In this document: piece after piece, positions 24,601 to 33,117 of the stretch
How positions within the stretch are numbered: position 1 is the first letter of the stretch
How the letters are laid out: each line of letters starts with the position of its first letter
Source: Cinclus cinclus
Taxonomy: Eukaryota; Chordata; Aves; Passeriformes; Cinclidae
Direction: 5' to 3'
Length of the DNA: 64,000 nucleotides
Assembly: GCF_963662255.1 (NCBI RefSeq)
Contig: NC_085050.1
Span: forward strand, 23,864,631-23,928,630
Program-made: the position numbers and the translations under genes
The notes under the pieces: model-generated
What the model was told of the DNA's origin: nothing
Databases searched by the model: none
Seen by the model: the letters and a program-made list of their open reading frames with translations, nothing else

Positions 24601-26084
24601 AAACCAGATTATTTTTTTTCTTCCTTTTACTGCAACTGTAAAACTTTAGATAGCCAGTCACCTTTAGGGAACACCGCATTAGTTCAGTTCATAACCATTA
24701 AGAGTTCTGTAACTAGGTAATTTTAAATAGAACATAAATTTTCCCAATTTATTTATGCAATGCTCAACTTGCAGTGAAAACCAATTGTCTGGAACAAGGG
24801 TAAGTGGAAAAGAACTGAAATTATGCGCTGAAAAATTGGACATTTAACTAGTCTCATTATATGCACCCACTAATCACTGTGAGTATTTACAACTGCTGGT
24901 CTGGTTGTGAACACATTTCACAAGTGTTCCAGAAAGGATACACTTTCTCAATTTCTTCTTCGAAAGACGCATTCTTCCATTTCTTTGCCACTACCATTTC
25001 CTAGGCAGAGGCAGAGCCAGACCTCCTACAAACCTACTTTTGGTGGAGGAAGGCATACAACATGGTGAAACTGGAAAAGAACATCAATCTAACAGCCCAC
25101 TTCTAATCTGTGTTTCTTTGTGCCTTTTCTGGCACAAAAAATTAAATAAAATATCCTTTGTTTGGAAGAAGGAAGAAAGATACAGGGAGGAAGTTTCTTC
25201 CCTATAGCAAGCAAAGCAAAACAAAGCAAGAAAAAAAAATCAACTGGATATATGATCTAAGCAAGGAAACTTTCAGACAACGGGATAAATCCTTCATACC
25301 TGCCTCAATACTTCTTATGACATTACTGGGACACTGTTATTGTTACCTACAGCAACCAAAAATCACGGGCTGTCCCAACATACTGCTGCTTTGGGATCCC
25401 CGATTTAAAATTTTACTTTGGCATGCAATAAATCTTATAGTAATGTAATTCCACTGTAGTGATTCTTTTCACAAGGCAGCTGCTGCTGACACGATACCTA
25501 AGGTTAAACAAATCCACTTAGGCACGAGACCTCAGCAGTGTCCGAAAGTTGCTGGCACAAGCCTTCTATCAGAAACGCTTATTTCTGACGATCAGCGCAC
25601 ACGTACATGCTACACCCAAAAGAGGGATTCCGGATTATTGCCGGGCCGAGGACCCCAGGCCACGAGTCCCCGCTGCCGCTCGGGGCCGGCGGCCGAGCAG
25701 CCAGAGACCGCGGGGAAAACGAAACCACCGCTGCCAGAGGGGCAAAACGCTGCCCGGGGCTCACCGGACACCCACAGCCATAAATAAATACGAGGCAGGC
25801 CTCCCCGAGAACGCCGGCACCGCTCACGCCCCAGGCTGCGGTCGGTGCCGCAGCAGCCCCGCCGGGGGCGCACGGCACGACAGGAGCCCGCGGAGAGGAG
25901 CGCGGCGGCGGCGACACCGGCTCCCGCCGCCCCCTCCCGGCCAGGCGGAGCAGACCCCGCAGCGGCTCCGCGCCGGAACGCCGGGCGGGCTCCCCCGTCG
26001 CTCCCTGCCGGCGCGGAGAAGCGGGCGGCTCTTACCCTCTGCGCGGGAGCGGATCTCGGACACCGTTTTCTGCACCGCCGGCAT
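542..26084 (-). CDS. ATP8A1: ATP8A1, 5' portion (exons 1-9), phospholipid-transporting P4-ATPase
   Basis: Spliced minus-strand gene whose first nine coding positions lie in the window; it continues past base 1. The joined exons (49+115+100+99+46+41+74+70+128 bp, one exon 7 variant) give 722 bp, residues 1-240 plus part of 241. Known role of the family: with a CDC50 subunit (TMEM30A), ATP8A1 flips phosphatidylserine, and to a lesser degree phosphatidylethanolamine, to the cytosolic leaflet of Golgi, endosomal and plasma membranes. Seen here: the N-terminal SEIRSRAEG signature, TM1 with the QQ pair (residues 88-89), TM2 (about 100-121), and the actuator-domain DGET motif (D189-T192; E191 is the dephosphorylation glutamate). 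The phosphorylation site (DKTGT) and the rest lie outside. Assigned to ATP8A1 rather than ATP8A2 because of the [20 protein letters not shown] stretch and the ATP8A1-type exon 7 pair. All introns are GT-AG. Confidence 0.96.
670..1710 (-). other. ATP8A1: ATP8A1 intron 8
   Basis: About 1.0 kb between exons 8 and 9. Its middle holds an LTR fragment (about 1206-1561). The rest is unremarkable. Confidence 0.9.
1206..1561 (-). mobile_element. Partial solo LTR (same family as 19524-19997)
   Basis: On the minus strand the element starts with TG at 1561 (TGTGGGGGAGACAG) and aligns along about 350 bp with the LTR at 19524-19997. Shared blocks include TTGGTTAG, CCCTATAAA, CTGACCCC and AGCCTGTGGAAAAAGTCTG. 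It keeps a TATA box (TATAAAA, 1313-1307) and an AATAAA signal (1257-1252). The far end is too diverged to place, lying somewhere in 1100-1210, and no target duplication is visible. It lies in ATP8A1 intron 8 in the sense orientation. Probably an avian endogenous retrovirus LTR, class II-like by comparison with the intact copy. Confidence 0.75.
1711..1780 (-). CDS. ATP8A1: ATP8A1 coding exon 8 (DGET motif)
   Basis: A 70-bp exon encoding the last base of S175 and residues 176-198 ([18 protein letters not shown], then LKIRQ). It carries the actuator-domain DGET motif at 189-192; in P-type ATPases the glutamate of this loop drives hydrolysis of the aspartyl phosphate. Acceptor is TCTCAATAG, donor CAG/GTAGGA. 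It joins equally to exon 7a or 7b, since both end in AG and complete a serine codon with the T at 1780. Confidence 0.97.
1781..3432 (-). other. ATP8A1: ATP8A1 intron between exon 7b and exon 8
   Basis: About 1.65 kb of AT-rich intron. No repeat family or other gene recognised; the short open frames near 2171-3235 show no protein similarity I know. Confidence 0.85.
3433..3506 (-). CDS. ATP8A1: ATP8A1 alternative exon 7b ([18 protein letters not shown] form)
   Basis: A 74-bp exon encoding the alternative residues 151-174 ([18 protein letters not shown], then LISLSS) plus two bases of S175. It corresponds to the [18 protein letters not shown] sequence of the reference human isoform. The acceptor is unusual: the 22 bases before the AG hold purine-rich sequence (CAAACTGGGATGTGTAG), while the T-rich tract lies further upstream at about 3536-3564. 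Donor is AG/GTTAGA. It is used instead of exon 7a, never with it, because double inclusion breaks the frame. Confidence 0.94.
3507..6026 (-). other. ATP8A1: ATP8A1 intron between alternative exons 7a and 7b
   Basis: About 2.5 kb. Its 3' end (3507-3570) holds the atypical exon 7b acceptor: a T-rich tract at 3536-3564, a possible branch point CTAAT (A at 3530) and a purine-rich gap before the AG. Nothing else recognised. Confidence 0.85.
6027..6100 (-). CDS. ATP8A1: ATP8A1 alternative exon 7a ([18 protein letters not shown] form)
   Basis: A 74-bp exon encoding residues 151-174 ([18 protein letters not shown], then TVLLSS) plus two bases of S175. It has a good pyrimidine tract (TTTTCTTTCAG) and donor AG/GTAGAG, which lacks G at +5. 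It is homologous to the exon at 3433-3506: same length, same phases, 11 of 24 residues identical. Human and mouse ATP8A1 are known to use two interchangeable exons at this place, and this one corresponds to the [18 protein letters not shown] version. The segment is a beta-strand part of the actuator domain just before the DGET loop. Confidence 0.94.
6101..6978 (-). other. ATP8A1: ATP8A1 intron 6
   Basis: About 0.9 kb between exon 6 and exon 7a. AT-rich; no repeat or exon recognised. Confidence 0.88.
6979..7019 (-). CDS. ATP8A1: ATP8A1 coding exon 6
   Basis: A 41-bp exon encoding the last two bases of V137 and residues 138-150 ([13 protein letters not shown]). It belongs to the actuator domain. 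The acceptor has a nearly pure T tract (an A run at 7021-7032 on the plus strand) ending TAG, and the donor is AAG/GTGTGT. It ends in phase 0, the phase needed by either version of exon 7. Confidence 0.95.
7020..10884 (-). other. ATP8A1: ATP8A1 intron 5
   Basis: About 3.9 kb. Contains the exon 6 acceptor T tract (7021-7032) and a G7-A-G7 run (7369-7383). No mobile element or further exon recognised. Confidence 0.88.
7369..7383 (+). repeat. G-rich run G7AG7
   Basis: Two runs of seven G separated by one A on the plus strand, inside intron 5. C-rich in the ATP8A1 pre-mRNA. Confidence 0.9.
10885..10930 (-). CDS. ATP8A1: ATP8A1 coding exon 5
   Basis: A small 46-bp exon encoding residues 122-136 ([15 protein letters not shown]) plus one base of V137. 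The basic segment follows TM2 and starts the cytosolic actuator region. Acceptor is TTTTTTATTCAG and donor is CAAG/GTAGGA. It is too short to stand out alone; phase and protein continuity with its neighbours fix it. Confidence 0.95.
10931..13943 (-). other. ATP8A1: ATP8A1 intron 4
   Basis: About 3.0 kb of AT-rich intron. Small open frames (for example around 12970-13206 and 13700-13943) show nothing recognisable. No repeat family identified. Confidence 0.88.
13944..14042 (-). CDS. ATP8A1: ATP8A1 coding exon 4 (TM1 exit loop and TM2)
   Basis: A 99-bp exon, both ends in phase 0, encoding residues 89-121. It starts [16 protein letters not shown] and continues with a hydrophobic run ending [12 protein letters not shown], which is TM2 leading into the actuator domain. 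Acceptor is a T-rich tract ending AATAG; donor is ATT/GTAAGT. The lumenal loop sequence [12 protein letters not shown] is highly conserved in ATP8A-type flippases. Confidence 0.97.
14043..16467 (-). other. ATP8A1: ATP8A1 intron 3
   Basis: About 2.4 kb. Only the exon 4 acceptor tract (A run at 14047-14058 on plus) and AT-rich sequence; nothing else recognised. Confidence 0.88.
16468..16567 (-). CDS. ATP8A1: ATP8A1 coding exon 3 (start of TM1)
   Basis: A 100-bp exon with acceptor CTTCCTCTCAG and donor CAG/GTAAGG. It encodes the last base of S55 and residues 56-88, [13 protein letters not shown], then [10 protein letters not shown], then the hydrophobic FFLFIALLQ that begins TM1. Q88 at the exon end pairs with Q89 in exon 4 to make the QQ motif, which in the P4-ATPase family lies in the lipid translocation path. 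It ends in phase 0. Confidence 0.97.
16568..17747 (-). other. ATP8A1: ATP8A1 intron 2
   Basis: About 1.2 kb. No repeat or additional exon recognised. Confidence 0.88.
17748..17862 (-). CDS. ATP8A1: ATP8A1 coding exon 2
   Basis: A 115-bp exon preceded by GTTTTTACAG and followed by GTAATA. It encodes residues 17-54 plus two bases of S55, starting [12 protein letters not shown] and including the [13 protein letters not shown] segment. This is the cytosolic N-terminal region before TM1, conserved across P4-ATPases (the 'R-x-I-x-x-N' entry and the NN/H just before the amphipathic stretch). Phase: enters after one base of a codon, leaves after two. Nothing is truncated. Confidence 0.96.
18583..19523 (-). 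mobile_element. CR1 LINE fragment, 3' portion
   Basis: The plus strand reads as a reversed CR1: it opens AATCATAGAATGGCTTGGGT (the complement of the CR1 3' tail), followed by GGTTGGAAGGAACCTTAGAG, CAACCTCTCCAGGCAACCTG, CAGGTCAATGTCTTTCT and CCCCCAAGTCCTTCTC. All are hallmark CR1 3'-end blocks of bird genomes. The element is 5'-truncated and non-coding now. It is interrupted at 19523 by a solo LTR and resumes at 20004. Confidence 0.93.
19518..19523. repeat. Target-site duplication, left copy (AGTTCC)
   Basis: The hexamer AGTTCC immediately before the TG of the LTR; the same hexamer follows its CA end at 19998-20003. Confidence 0.9.
19524..19997 (-). mobile_element. Complete solo LTR, class II (ERVK-like) endogenous retrovirus
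   Basis: A 474-bp element bounded by TG and CA and flanked by a perfect 6-bp duplication, AGTTCC. Six-base duplications are typical of class II (ERVK/beta-like) retroviruses; ERVL elements usually make five. The TATA box (TATAAAG, 19748-19742) reads on the minus strand, which fixes the orientation. No internal retroviral gene is present, so this is a recombined solo LTR. It landed inside an older CR1. A second, more degraded copy of the family lies at about 1206-1561. A GC-rich hairpin occupies its 3' end. Confidence 0.9.
19525..19577 (-). other. Stem-loop at the 3' end of the LTR
   Basis: On the minus strand CCCCTGCCC (19569-19561) pairs with GGGCAGGGG (19550-19542) around a loop with AACAACAACA. 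An outer stem pairs GTAACTTT (19577-19570) with AAAGTTAC (19532-19525). The outer arm nearly reaches the LTR terminus. Confidence 0.85.
19998..20003. repeat. Target-site duplication, right copy (AGTTCC)
   Basis: Exact second copy of the hexamer, right after the CA end of the LTR. Removing LTR plus one copy restores continuous CR1 sequence. Confidence 0.9.
20004..20200 (-). mobile_element. CR1 LINE fragment, continuation beyond the LTR insertion
   Basis: Joins the segment ending at 19523 once the LTR and one target copy are removed. The text CCATACCGACCCCAGAGGAC, CACTTGTCGCTGCTTGCCACC and GACAGTGTCAAATGCT follows the CR1 RT-domain coding region read backwards. The right end is uncertain; similarity fades around 20200. 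Confidence 0.8.
21818..22353 (-). mobile_element. Solo LTR, avian ERVL type
   Basis: The minus strand begins TGTTCTGGCTTTGGCTGGGA at 22353 and ends AACCACAGCA at 21818. It includes the characteristic blocks GCTGTGTTTTGGATTT, GTTGATAACACAC and GTTTTACCTTTTTCCTGATTC. This is the widespread bird ERVL LTR beginning TGTCCTGGTTTCGGCTGGGA. It is 536 bp and bounded by TG and CA. The flanking five bases differ (CTAAG left, GTCTG right), so no target duplication is left. It sits sense in ATP8A1 intron 1. The open frame starting near 22201 is a chance frame across this LTR. Confidence 0.88.
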
Positions 26085-26880
26085 CGCCGGGGCGGTGGCG
26101 CGGCCGCCTCCCTCCAACGGCGCGCCCTGCACCTGCCGCGCGCCGCAGCGCGCCCCGCGCCGCCGCGAGGCCCGGGGCGAGGGCGGCGGGTCCCGACGGC
26201 GGCGGCTCCTCCGGCAGCCCGAGGCGGCGGCTCCGGCAACGCGAGGCGGCGCCTCTCCCCGGCTGCGACTCTCCCCGCTGGCGGCGCCGCTGCTTCTGAC
26301 AGCCGCGGCGCCCGCGCTCCGCACTCGCCGGCCCCCTCCGGAACCTACCAACTCCGCCTCCCCCCTCCGCGCCTCCCTGTCCCGAGGCGTCCCGCCGCCA
26401 TCTCCCCGTCCTCCTGGCCTCGGGCTTGTCAGGTCACTGCGCCTAACCAGGCACGGGCACTACGGCGCTCTGTGTCCCGCCTCTGGAGCGAGCGAAGGGC
26501 TTCCGATGCGCCCCCCACCCCGTGACGCGGGGGGAATGGAACGCGCCGAGCCCTGGGCCGCTGCCCGGCGCTGGGGGCGGGCGGGGGAAGCCCCGGGCAA
26601 GGTCGCCCGCTGTTTCCGGCGGCCGCGGCGGGCGGGACTCGGGGTCGAGGCGGGGAGTGCCGGTGCCAGGCGGGGTGAGCGGGCCCCGGCAGGCTTCGTG
26701 CAGCCCGGTGGCCTTGCCAAGGGTGCAGCAGGGCCGATGGCGAGCCGATAGAGCTGCTCAGCCGTGATAGTGTGCAGAGCCGGCTCCCTCCCTCCCTCGG
26801 TCTCGTACGCTGCGGAGCGAGGGGCGCGGTGGGGGCCGGGAGGCGTTCCTCCGGAGAGGGAATTTGAAACGGTGTTTCAC
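25600..26880 (-). promoter_or_regulatory. ATP8A1: CpG-island promoter of ATP8A1
   Basis: An abrupt GC- and CpG-rich block in otherwise AT-rich DNA, enclosing ATP8A1 coding exon 1. It contains many GGGCGG-type (Sp1/KLF) boxes, an ETS-type TTCCGG at 26614-26619 and a YY1-like CCGCCATCTC at 26394-26403. No convincing TATA box is seen, as usual for a broad housekeeping-type promoter. The transcription start is probably within a few hundred bases upstream of 26084, but this is inference. The long open frames on both strands here reflect the lack of stop codons in GC-rich DNA. Confidence 0.85.
26036..26084 (-). CDS. ATP8A1: ATP8A1 coding exon 1 (start codon)
   Basis: Encodes M1-E16 plus the first base of G17, reading [16 protein letters not shown], then donor GGTAAGAG. 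From residue 8 on it matches the known vertebrate ATP8A1 N-terminus ([11 protein letters not shown]); residues 3-6 differ from the mammalian form I know. The ATG at 26084 has G at -3. The upstream frame stays open to about 26351 but contains no other ATG, which supports this start. The exon sits inside the CpG island. The 5'UTR end and transcription start cannot be fixed from sequence alone. Confidence 0.93.
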
Positions 26881-27593
26881 AGCCCTCATTCAGGCGAGGA
26901 ATGTGTTGGTGCCACGCTCTGACAGGCAGCCTTCAAACTCTCACCCGGCTTTTTATTTTTAATCTCAGTCAGGATGCCGCAATTTGACAGCCGTGAGTCA
27001 GTGTGAATCCAAGCGCCGCTCCGGTGTGGGCTGTTGGAAAGGCGGTCCCAGCCGCAGATGCCTCGGGCGGAAGCACCAGCAGCAGCAGCGGCACTTCGAG
27101 ACAGTGCGAGTGACACTGGGGTGACTGCAACAGGCTGAGCAGTGCGCCTGCCGCATGCTGTCCCTATCCGCGGTAAAAAACAGCCACAGTCAAAGCAGGA
27201 TGCAGATGAAAATAGGAAAGGTGATGGGATTTGGAGGCAGGTCTACTTGGCATAATTATGTCTTGCATCTGCTTCAGTCAGGCATAAAGCATGCTGACTG
27301 CCTAGAGGATGATGGAAGTTATGAAATGGAATAAAGCTACTATTGTCCCATGAATCTTGAGAGGATTTGAAGCTGACGTGTCCACTAAAAGCCACCATTG
27401 TGTCCTCCAGAAAGTGCATAATACAGATTACAGATGTAAGATTGCTGCTGTTTTCACTGTAGAGCATACACACCCGTGTATGTAAGAAAATAAAAGATAT
27501 ACATAGTCTGTCTTGACAGCAACAGAGTGAATATTTGATACAACTGTATAAATTTAATCTCTGTAAATGGATCAAGCAAAACATGGAGATGTT
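26881..27593. other. Sequence just upstream of the CpG island
   Basis: The GC content drops off through this block. It contains an AP-1-type TGAGTCA at 26994-27000. It could be part of the distal promoter or give rise to a divergent transcript, but nothing proves either. Confidence 0.4.
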
Positions 27594-27695
27594 GGTGTTT
27601 AGGGTTTAGTGATGAACCTGGCAGTATTATGTTACTGGCTGGGCTCAATGGTCTTGGGGGTCGTTTTCAGCATTAACAATTTTATGATTCTATGA
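27594..27695 (+). mobile_element. CR1 LINE 3'-end fragment
   Basis: About 100 bp ending TTTTATGATTCTATGA, preceded by GGGCTCAATGGTCTTGGGGG. This matches the CR1 3' end (GATGATCTT...CCAACC...GATTCTATGA) on the plus strand. Short and diverged. Confidence 0.75.
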
Positions 27696-30600
27696 AGCAG
27701 TACTTCATTCATGGAGGAAAGTGAACCAATAATTTGTTTTTCTCAAATGCTGAGCTCAGTTATCAAGGAAGAGAAATACTTTGCTTCAGAGAAGACTGCA
27801 TTACAAAATAAATACTGTGGATTTATTTCAAGTCACAGGCCAGAAAACCTGCTTGAGAGTGTCCTTCAAAAGAGAATGCTCTCCTGCATCATCCTATGCA
27901 GCAATCTGTGTGCATTGTTTGTGTTTTTGTGGGTTTTGAGTTTTTTTTTTCTTTTCTGAACCAGAAACAAAGATTGTAGAAAGATGTCTCTTCATGCATT
28001 TTTCTGGTAAAACAAAATGGCTGGAAACAACATGCATTGCTCATCCAGTTTTAAGAAATACTCACTGTGGGTCAGTCAGCTGTGGGCAGTACAAATTTGG
28101 CTGGTACAAATTACTTTATATACACCTGATATATATATTACTGTGTATACACCTCCCAGCATGGATAGGGCCTTTTTGGAAAGAGTATCTTGAGGGGGGT
28201 GAGAATGATGGTTTGCAATTTCTAGCAGCTTCACTATTGTTAAAAGGCTGCAATGAAATTGTGAAATTCTCTATAATTCAATACACATGCCAATTAACAT
28301 CCATTTTCCCATAAATTAATGCAGTGCTGGTGACAAATAGGATTGTCACTTAAATCCACGTTTGAGTGCTATTTTATGTCTAAACAGGGGTTTTTGGCTG
28401 TAATAGCCCAGGCAAGTGGTGCTTATTGCTGATACCTTTGGGCAGCTGGAAGCATACCCTCTTGAGAACAGAAGATATTATAACAATGCTGCCAAGCGTT
28501 ATTTAAAATTGTGAATAGTTATTTTGCAAATAAGGCCACTAGCGACCTCACAAAACAGCAAAACAACAAAATTACTAGCTTTATTCTTGGTATAGTTTCA
28601 TGTACTCTGAATTACTACAAAAGCTTAATAGTCTTTTTTTAAGAAAAAGCCTCTTTTGAAGTTACAGCATGAGTATTATTTGAAAGAACGAGTAAGGTTT
28701 TTTAAATCTTGCCATCAGTTAAGAAATACTCCATTTTGCCAGTTTTTATTCTACAGAGTCTTAGTGGTAAGATAAACACGTTTAACCATTTAGTTACACA
28801 ACAGACATCCAGATGTCATCCAAATGAATGAAACTCAGCCTCTGTATTTCCTAACAGTCCCCATCAACTTGCAACATTACTCCAGGAGAAGCACAGTAGT
28901 GTTTATTTCTTCTACATTTCCCCCACAAGATCTGCCAGCAGAACCTTGTATTTATTTCTTTCTTTTGGAAGACAACTGTATGAGCTCCATCCTTTCACCT
29001 CTTTCATGTAAATGGAACCTGTGTTACTCAAGTAGTTTCCACCTCCACATCCCATCCTTCTTGTTTAATGTAAACAGGTCAGAAAAGGCTTCTGCAGCTT
29101 TTTAAGCTGAAAGTATGCTTAGTTTATGAACTTGGAAATGTGCTCTATATTTAAGGAATCCAATATTTAGCTTTGGATCATCACTTGTTTGGAATGTACA
29201 TGACAGGACTGCAAAAGAGAAGCAAGCCAGTCTGCTTTGCAACACAGCTATAAAGTAGCAATATGCCTATATTCTGCTTTAAAGATTAGATAACACTCTT
29301 GAATTTTCAATTTCAATGTGTATTTTGGAATATATGGAAGCACTGGTGGAACAGATAGAAATTTATTAGCATTAATTTATTAGCACACACTACCTTTTGG
29401 AACAAAGGTGATTGAAACTTCATTTTAAAAATACATGCAGAAAAATTGCATATTCATTGAGAAGAATAAATTATTTCAGACATAAAATGTCTTGCAATGA
29501 CAGCTGAAATGTTGAGCTAGTAAAAGAAAATTGTGAAAGGATACACATTTATAAATATGTCAAAAACGTCACCTCTATTATTCCATAGTTTGATGATTTG
29601 ACTGAGCTATGATGATCCAGTCTTATAGCACCATTTCATCTCTAATGGCTTTCGGGGGTATAGACTACTTAACCCAACTCAGATCTGTTCTTGTAAATGG
29701 TATAAACACTTACTTTATTAGAAAATAGAGATGTTTCCATTCTTTCTGGTATACTGACTATGCACTGTAGTAGCCTACCAGAGTAAAATGGCTGTATAAA
29801 ATGACTGCATATATAAAGCAGGACAAATAAAATCAGAAGGCTTGACGTTTTCACAAACTTGACATATATAAAATTTTAGTCTAGATTTCCCCAGTAATTC
29901 TATTAATTCTTCTGAATTAATATTTCATATGAATTTTCAGGGTGCAATTTCCCTTTGTGATATCCTGACAGAAAACAAGTGGTCAGGTTTCTTGCTGTAA
30001 TGGAAGGGAAAATTAATACTGTAACTTTTGCTTCTTTTCCAGGGCTTTTTGGAAAGGATTTCTGGTATATATCTTTTTCTGCTTCATAGGATAGTGCTGC
30101 AACCAGTGGCTGTGCAACTAATCTCAAACTCTCATAATTTTGAGCCATTATTTTTGTAATTGAATATACAAGATACTCCCATAGCATGGGAAATATCTAA
30201 TGAAATTTTATAACTAACTACATCTAAAATTCAAAAAGGTACCAGGAAACAACCATTTTAGCTCAGATGAGTCTGTAATTTACTAGCAGGCTATGTATGG
30301 TATTGCTGAAGATAGCTAGTTCTGTGCTCAGTGGAGCAATAGCATATATTTTCTTTGTTTGCTTGCTTTGACCCTCTGAAAGGGTGATACAGACTTTATG
30401 TACTAATTTTTAAATACATTGTGCATATGTCTAAGTATAACCTTCTGCTAACTATTCTATAAGCAGATCAGATTAAGTGCTTTAAATTTCTTCCTGAGAC
30501 ATTGAAATGGTAATAAGTTTTATTTACAAAATTACATGTTCACTCATTATTTTCTAAACTTTGGAATTTCTCATGTTGGGGTTTTAATTTTCTCAGATAA

Positions 30601-31782
30601 ATATATCTCCAAAGCAAGTTTTTAAACTATTTTACTTTTCTTTGCTGATATTTCAAATATTTCTAGTGCAGTTCCTGACAGTTATTTTGGTGGTTTAACA
30701 GAAAACAACAAATCTTCTGTTTGTCCACGTGTTACATCTATGAAATTTTTATTACAGAATGTGCTTGTTTCATACAAACCTGTGTAAATTTCTATTGAGC
30801 ATACCCTTTGTGATTATGAAATACAAAACTTCTCCTTCCATGAGGCAAGACATGTTAATAAAAGAAACCTCAACCCCCTGAAGGTGATATTTAGACATAT
30901 AGAACATGCCACAAAACACATTAAATAATTCAGTCTCTAGGCTGATTTATAGAAACCTGTGAAGGCATTCCTGTTAGTTTCTCCCTCAGCCTGAGTGCAT
31001 AAGCAAATCATAGGAAAGCAAGAAAACCCCAGACAAACAGAAACAAAGCAGATCCAGAGTGTAACAAGTAGATGCTACATCTGTGTATCCTGTTCTTTGT
31101 AGATCAAACTCCATACCTGAGCCTAAAGATCCTTTATTCAAATTTTCTTTACACTCTTTTAGATTCACATTCAGGGCACTGAAGGAAAAAATACTTAGGG
31201 ATATATAATTCCATAGCATAAAACCAAACTCATGGTTGCTTGCATTGGAAGTCTGCAAGAACATCTTCTCTGGTGTGCATCCTATAACACTGTGTCACAG
31301 CATCATTTGGCCTACATCAGACATACAAGTTCCTGAAAAGTTATGATCTCGCATGCTAAAAGGAATTGTGGTAGTTGGAAGCAGTCAACCTACAGATGTT
31401 CAAAACAGTACAATGCAATCATGGCCAGTTCTTAGTCTGTTTTGTAGCTTGGACTTGAAAACACAGTACAGATACTAATAAATGTGCCATCAGGAGCATT
31501 CCTTTTGGTCAATAAAGCAAGTGTATCAGTACTTCTTTAAATCTACTTCATTATCCTTTTCTTTCATATCTTTTTCACACATGGAGGGAAGGGAAGTTAC
31601 TCTTTTCCCAAAAGAGGCTTTGCTAGAACTCAATTTGCAAGAATGAGGGATGGATATAGACAGAGAAGCTATGTAGGAAGAGATCTTTGGGGACCTCTGC
31701 TGTCTTCATTGTGCCATATACTTCTTTATGAGTTGTCACACATGACTTCCAAATTCTCAACTTTGGAAGCTTTTTTTTAGTC
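27696..31782. other. Intergenic, nothing recognised
   Basis: About 4.1 kb of AT-rich DNA. Open frames up to about 106 codons show no protein family I know. No repeat family identified. Confidence 0.6.
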
Positions 31783-31808
31783 TTTTTTTTTTTTTGGGGG
31801 GGGGGGGG
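31783..31808 (+). repeat. T13G13 homopolymer junction
   Basis: Exactly 13 T followed by 13 G. A strong slippage site and a likely place of assembly or length errors. Confidence 0.92.
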
Positions 31809-31884
31809 TGTGGCATTGGTGTTGTTTTGTTTTGTTTTTTGCAAAGGCATGTAGTGATAGGACAAGGGGAAATGGCCTTAGTCA

Positions 31885-32080
31885 ACAGGGTAGGTTTAGA
31901 TTACATAAAAGGAAGAAATGATTTTCTGTAAGGATGGTAAGGCACTGAAATAGGTTGCCCAGGGAGATTGTGGACTTTTCATCCCTGGAGGTGGTCAAGA
32001 CCAGGCTGGATTAGGCTCTGAGCAACCTGGTTTAGTGGAAGGTTTGGAACAGCAATATCCTTAAGGTCTCTAGGTATTCT
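31885..32080 (+). mobile_element. CR1 LINE fragment
   Basis: Plus-strand CR1 3' portion: GGTTTAGATTACATAAAAGG, AAGGCACTGAAATAGGTTGC, CCAGGCTGGATTAGGCTCTG and GAGCAACCTGGTTTAGTGGA are the standard blocks. The terminal tail is lost or degraded. Confidence 0.88.
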
Positions 32081-32177
32081 CTTTAGATATTAGCATGAAT
32101 AATGCCAGCCCTATTACAGTAAGGTCCTGGCCTCAGTAATGCTAAGAACAGTGCTTAGCCTTTCAGAGGAAGTCAAA

Positions 32178-33005
32178 GAATCATAGAATCAGAGAACAAG
32201 TTGAGTTGGAAGGGACCCACAAGGATCATTGAATCCAATTTCTCACCTTCCCTCTCCAAGAGTCACACCATGTGCCTGAAGGCATTGCCCAAATGCTTCT
32301 TGAACTCTGTCAGGCTTGGTGCTGTGACCACTTTTCTGGGAAGATCATTCCAGTGCCCAGCTGAAAAACTTTCCTCTAATATCCAACCTAAATCTCCCCT
32401 AAGAAAACTTCAGGCCATTCCCTTGGTCCTGTCATTGGGCACCACGGGGAAGAGATCACTGTGTGCCCTTCCTCTTCCCTTCAAAAGGAAGTTGTAACTG
32501 CAATGAGGTCTTGTCTTGAGTCTCCTCCAGGCTGAACAGTCCAAGTGACCTTAGCTTCTCCTCATACAGCTTCTGCTCAAGGCCCTTTACTATCTTTGTT
32601 GCCCTCCTTTGGATACTCCCTAATATTTTAATATCTTTCTTTTATTGACCAAAACTGAGCACAGGACTTGAGATGAGGCTGTCCCAGTGCAGAGCAGAGC
32701 AAGACAATCCCCTCCCTTGCCCTGCTGGTGATGCTGTGCCTGATGTCCCTCAGGACAGGGTTGCCTCTCCAGGCTTCCAGAGCACTGCTAGGTCATGTTC
32801 AACTTTCTGTTTACCAGGGCCCCCAGGTCTATTTCCATGGCACTGCTTTCCAGCATGTCATTCCCCAGTCTGTACATCCAAGGTTGCACCATTCCAGTTG
32901 CACAGTCTGGCCCTTTCTGTGTTGAACTTATTTGGCTGATGATAGCCCAGTCAATATTTCAGAATGGTGGGTGATGGCCCAGTTTGTTGAGGTCTCTCTG
33001 CAGGT
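32178..33005 (-). mobile_element. CR1 LINE fragment, 3' portion
   Basis: A reversed CR1 starting at its 3' tail, AATCATAGAATCAGAGAAC, then GAGTTGGAAGGGACCCACAA, GCCCTCCTTTGGATACTCCC and GGCCCAGTTTGTTGAGGTC. About 830 bp, 5'-truncated, and tail-to-tail with the CR1 at 31885-32080. The open frames here are remnants without function. The right end, about 33005, is approximate. Confidence 0.9.
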
Positions 33006-33117
33006 GTTCAAGACCATGCAAGGCTAGGCTGAAATGGTCATCATCTTGGTTTTCCATGGTTTTAAGCTGTAAATATATGTCCACAGTAGAGATGGTTTCA
33101 TACAGGACTGCCAGTAC

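Larger units (their letters stand above)
17863..26035 (-). other. ATP8A1: ATP8A1 intron 1
   Basis: About 8.2 kb, the largest intron in the window. It holds a CR1 copy split by a solo LTR (18583 to about 20200) and an ERVL-type solo LTR (21818-22353). The stretches 20.2-21.8 kb and 22.35-25.6 kb show no feature I can name. The 5' end of the intron lies in the CpG island. Confidence 0.88.

Noticed and set aside
26085..26351. Possible N-terminal extension of ATP8A1 upstream of the ATG at 26084
   Set aside because: The frame is open, but it holds no ATG, and the known protein starts at the position used.
25549..26751. 400-codon plus-strand open frame through the CpG island, plus several long frames on both strands
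   Set aside because: Pro/Arg/Ala-rich low-complexity translations with long frames in several phases at once are expected in CpG-rich DNA without stops. The true content is ATP8A1 exon 1 and promoter on the minus strand.
32201..32939. Plus-strand frames of 98, 88 and 65 codons
   Set aside because: Antisense readings of the CR1 fragment at 32178-33005.
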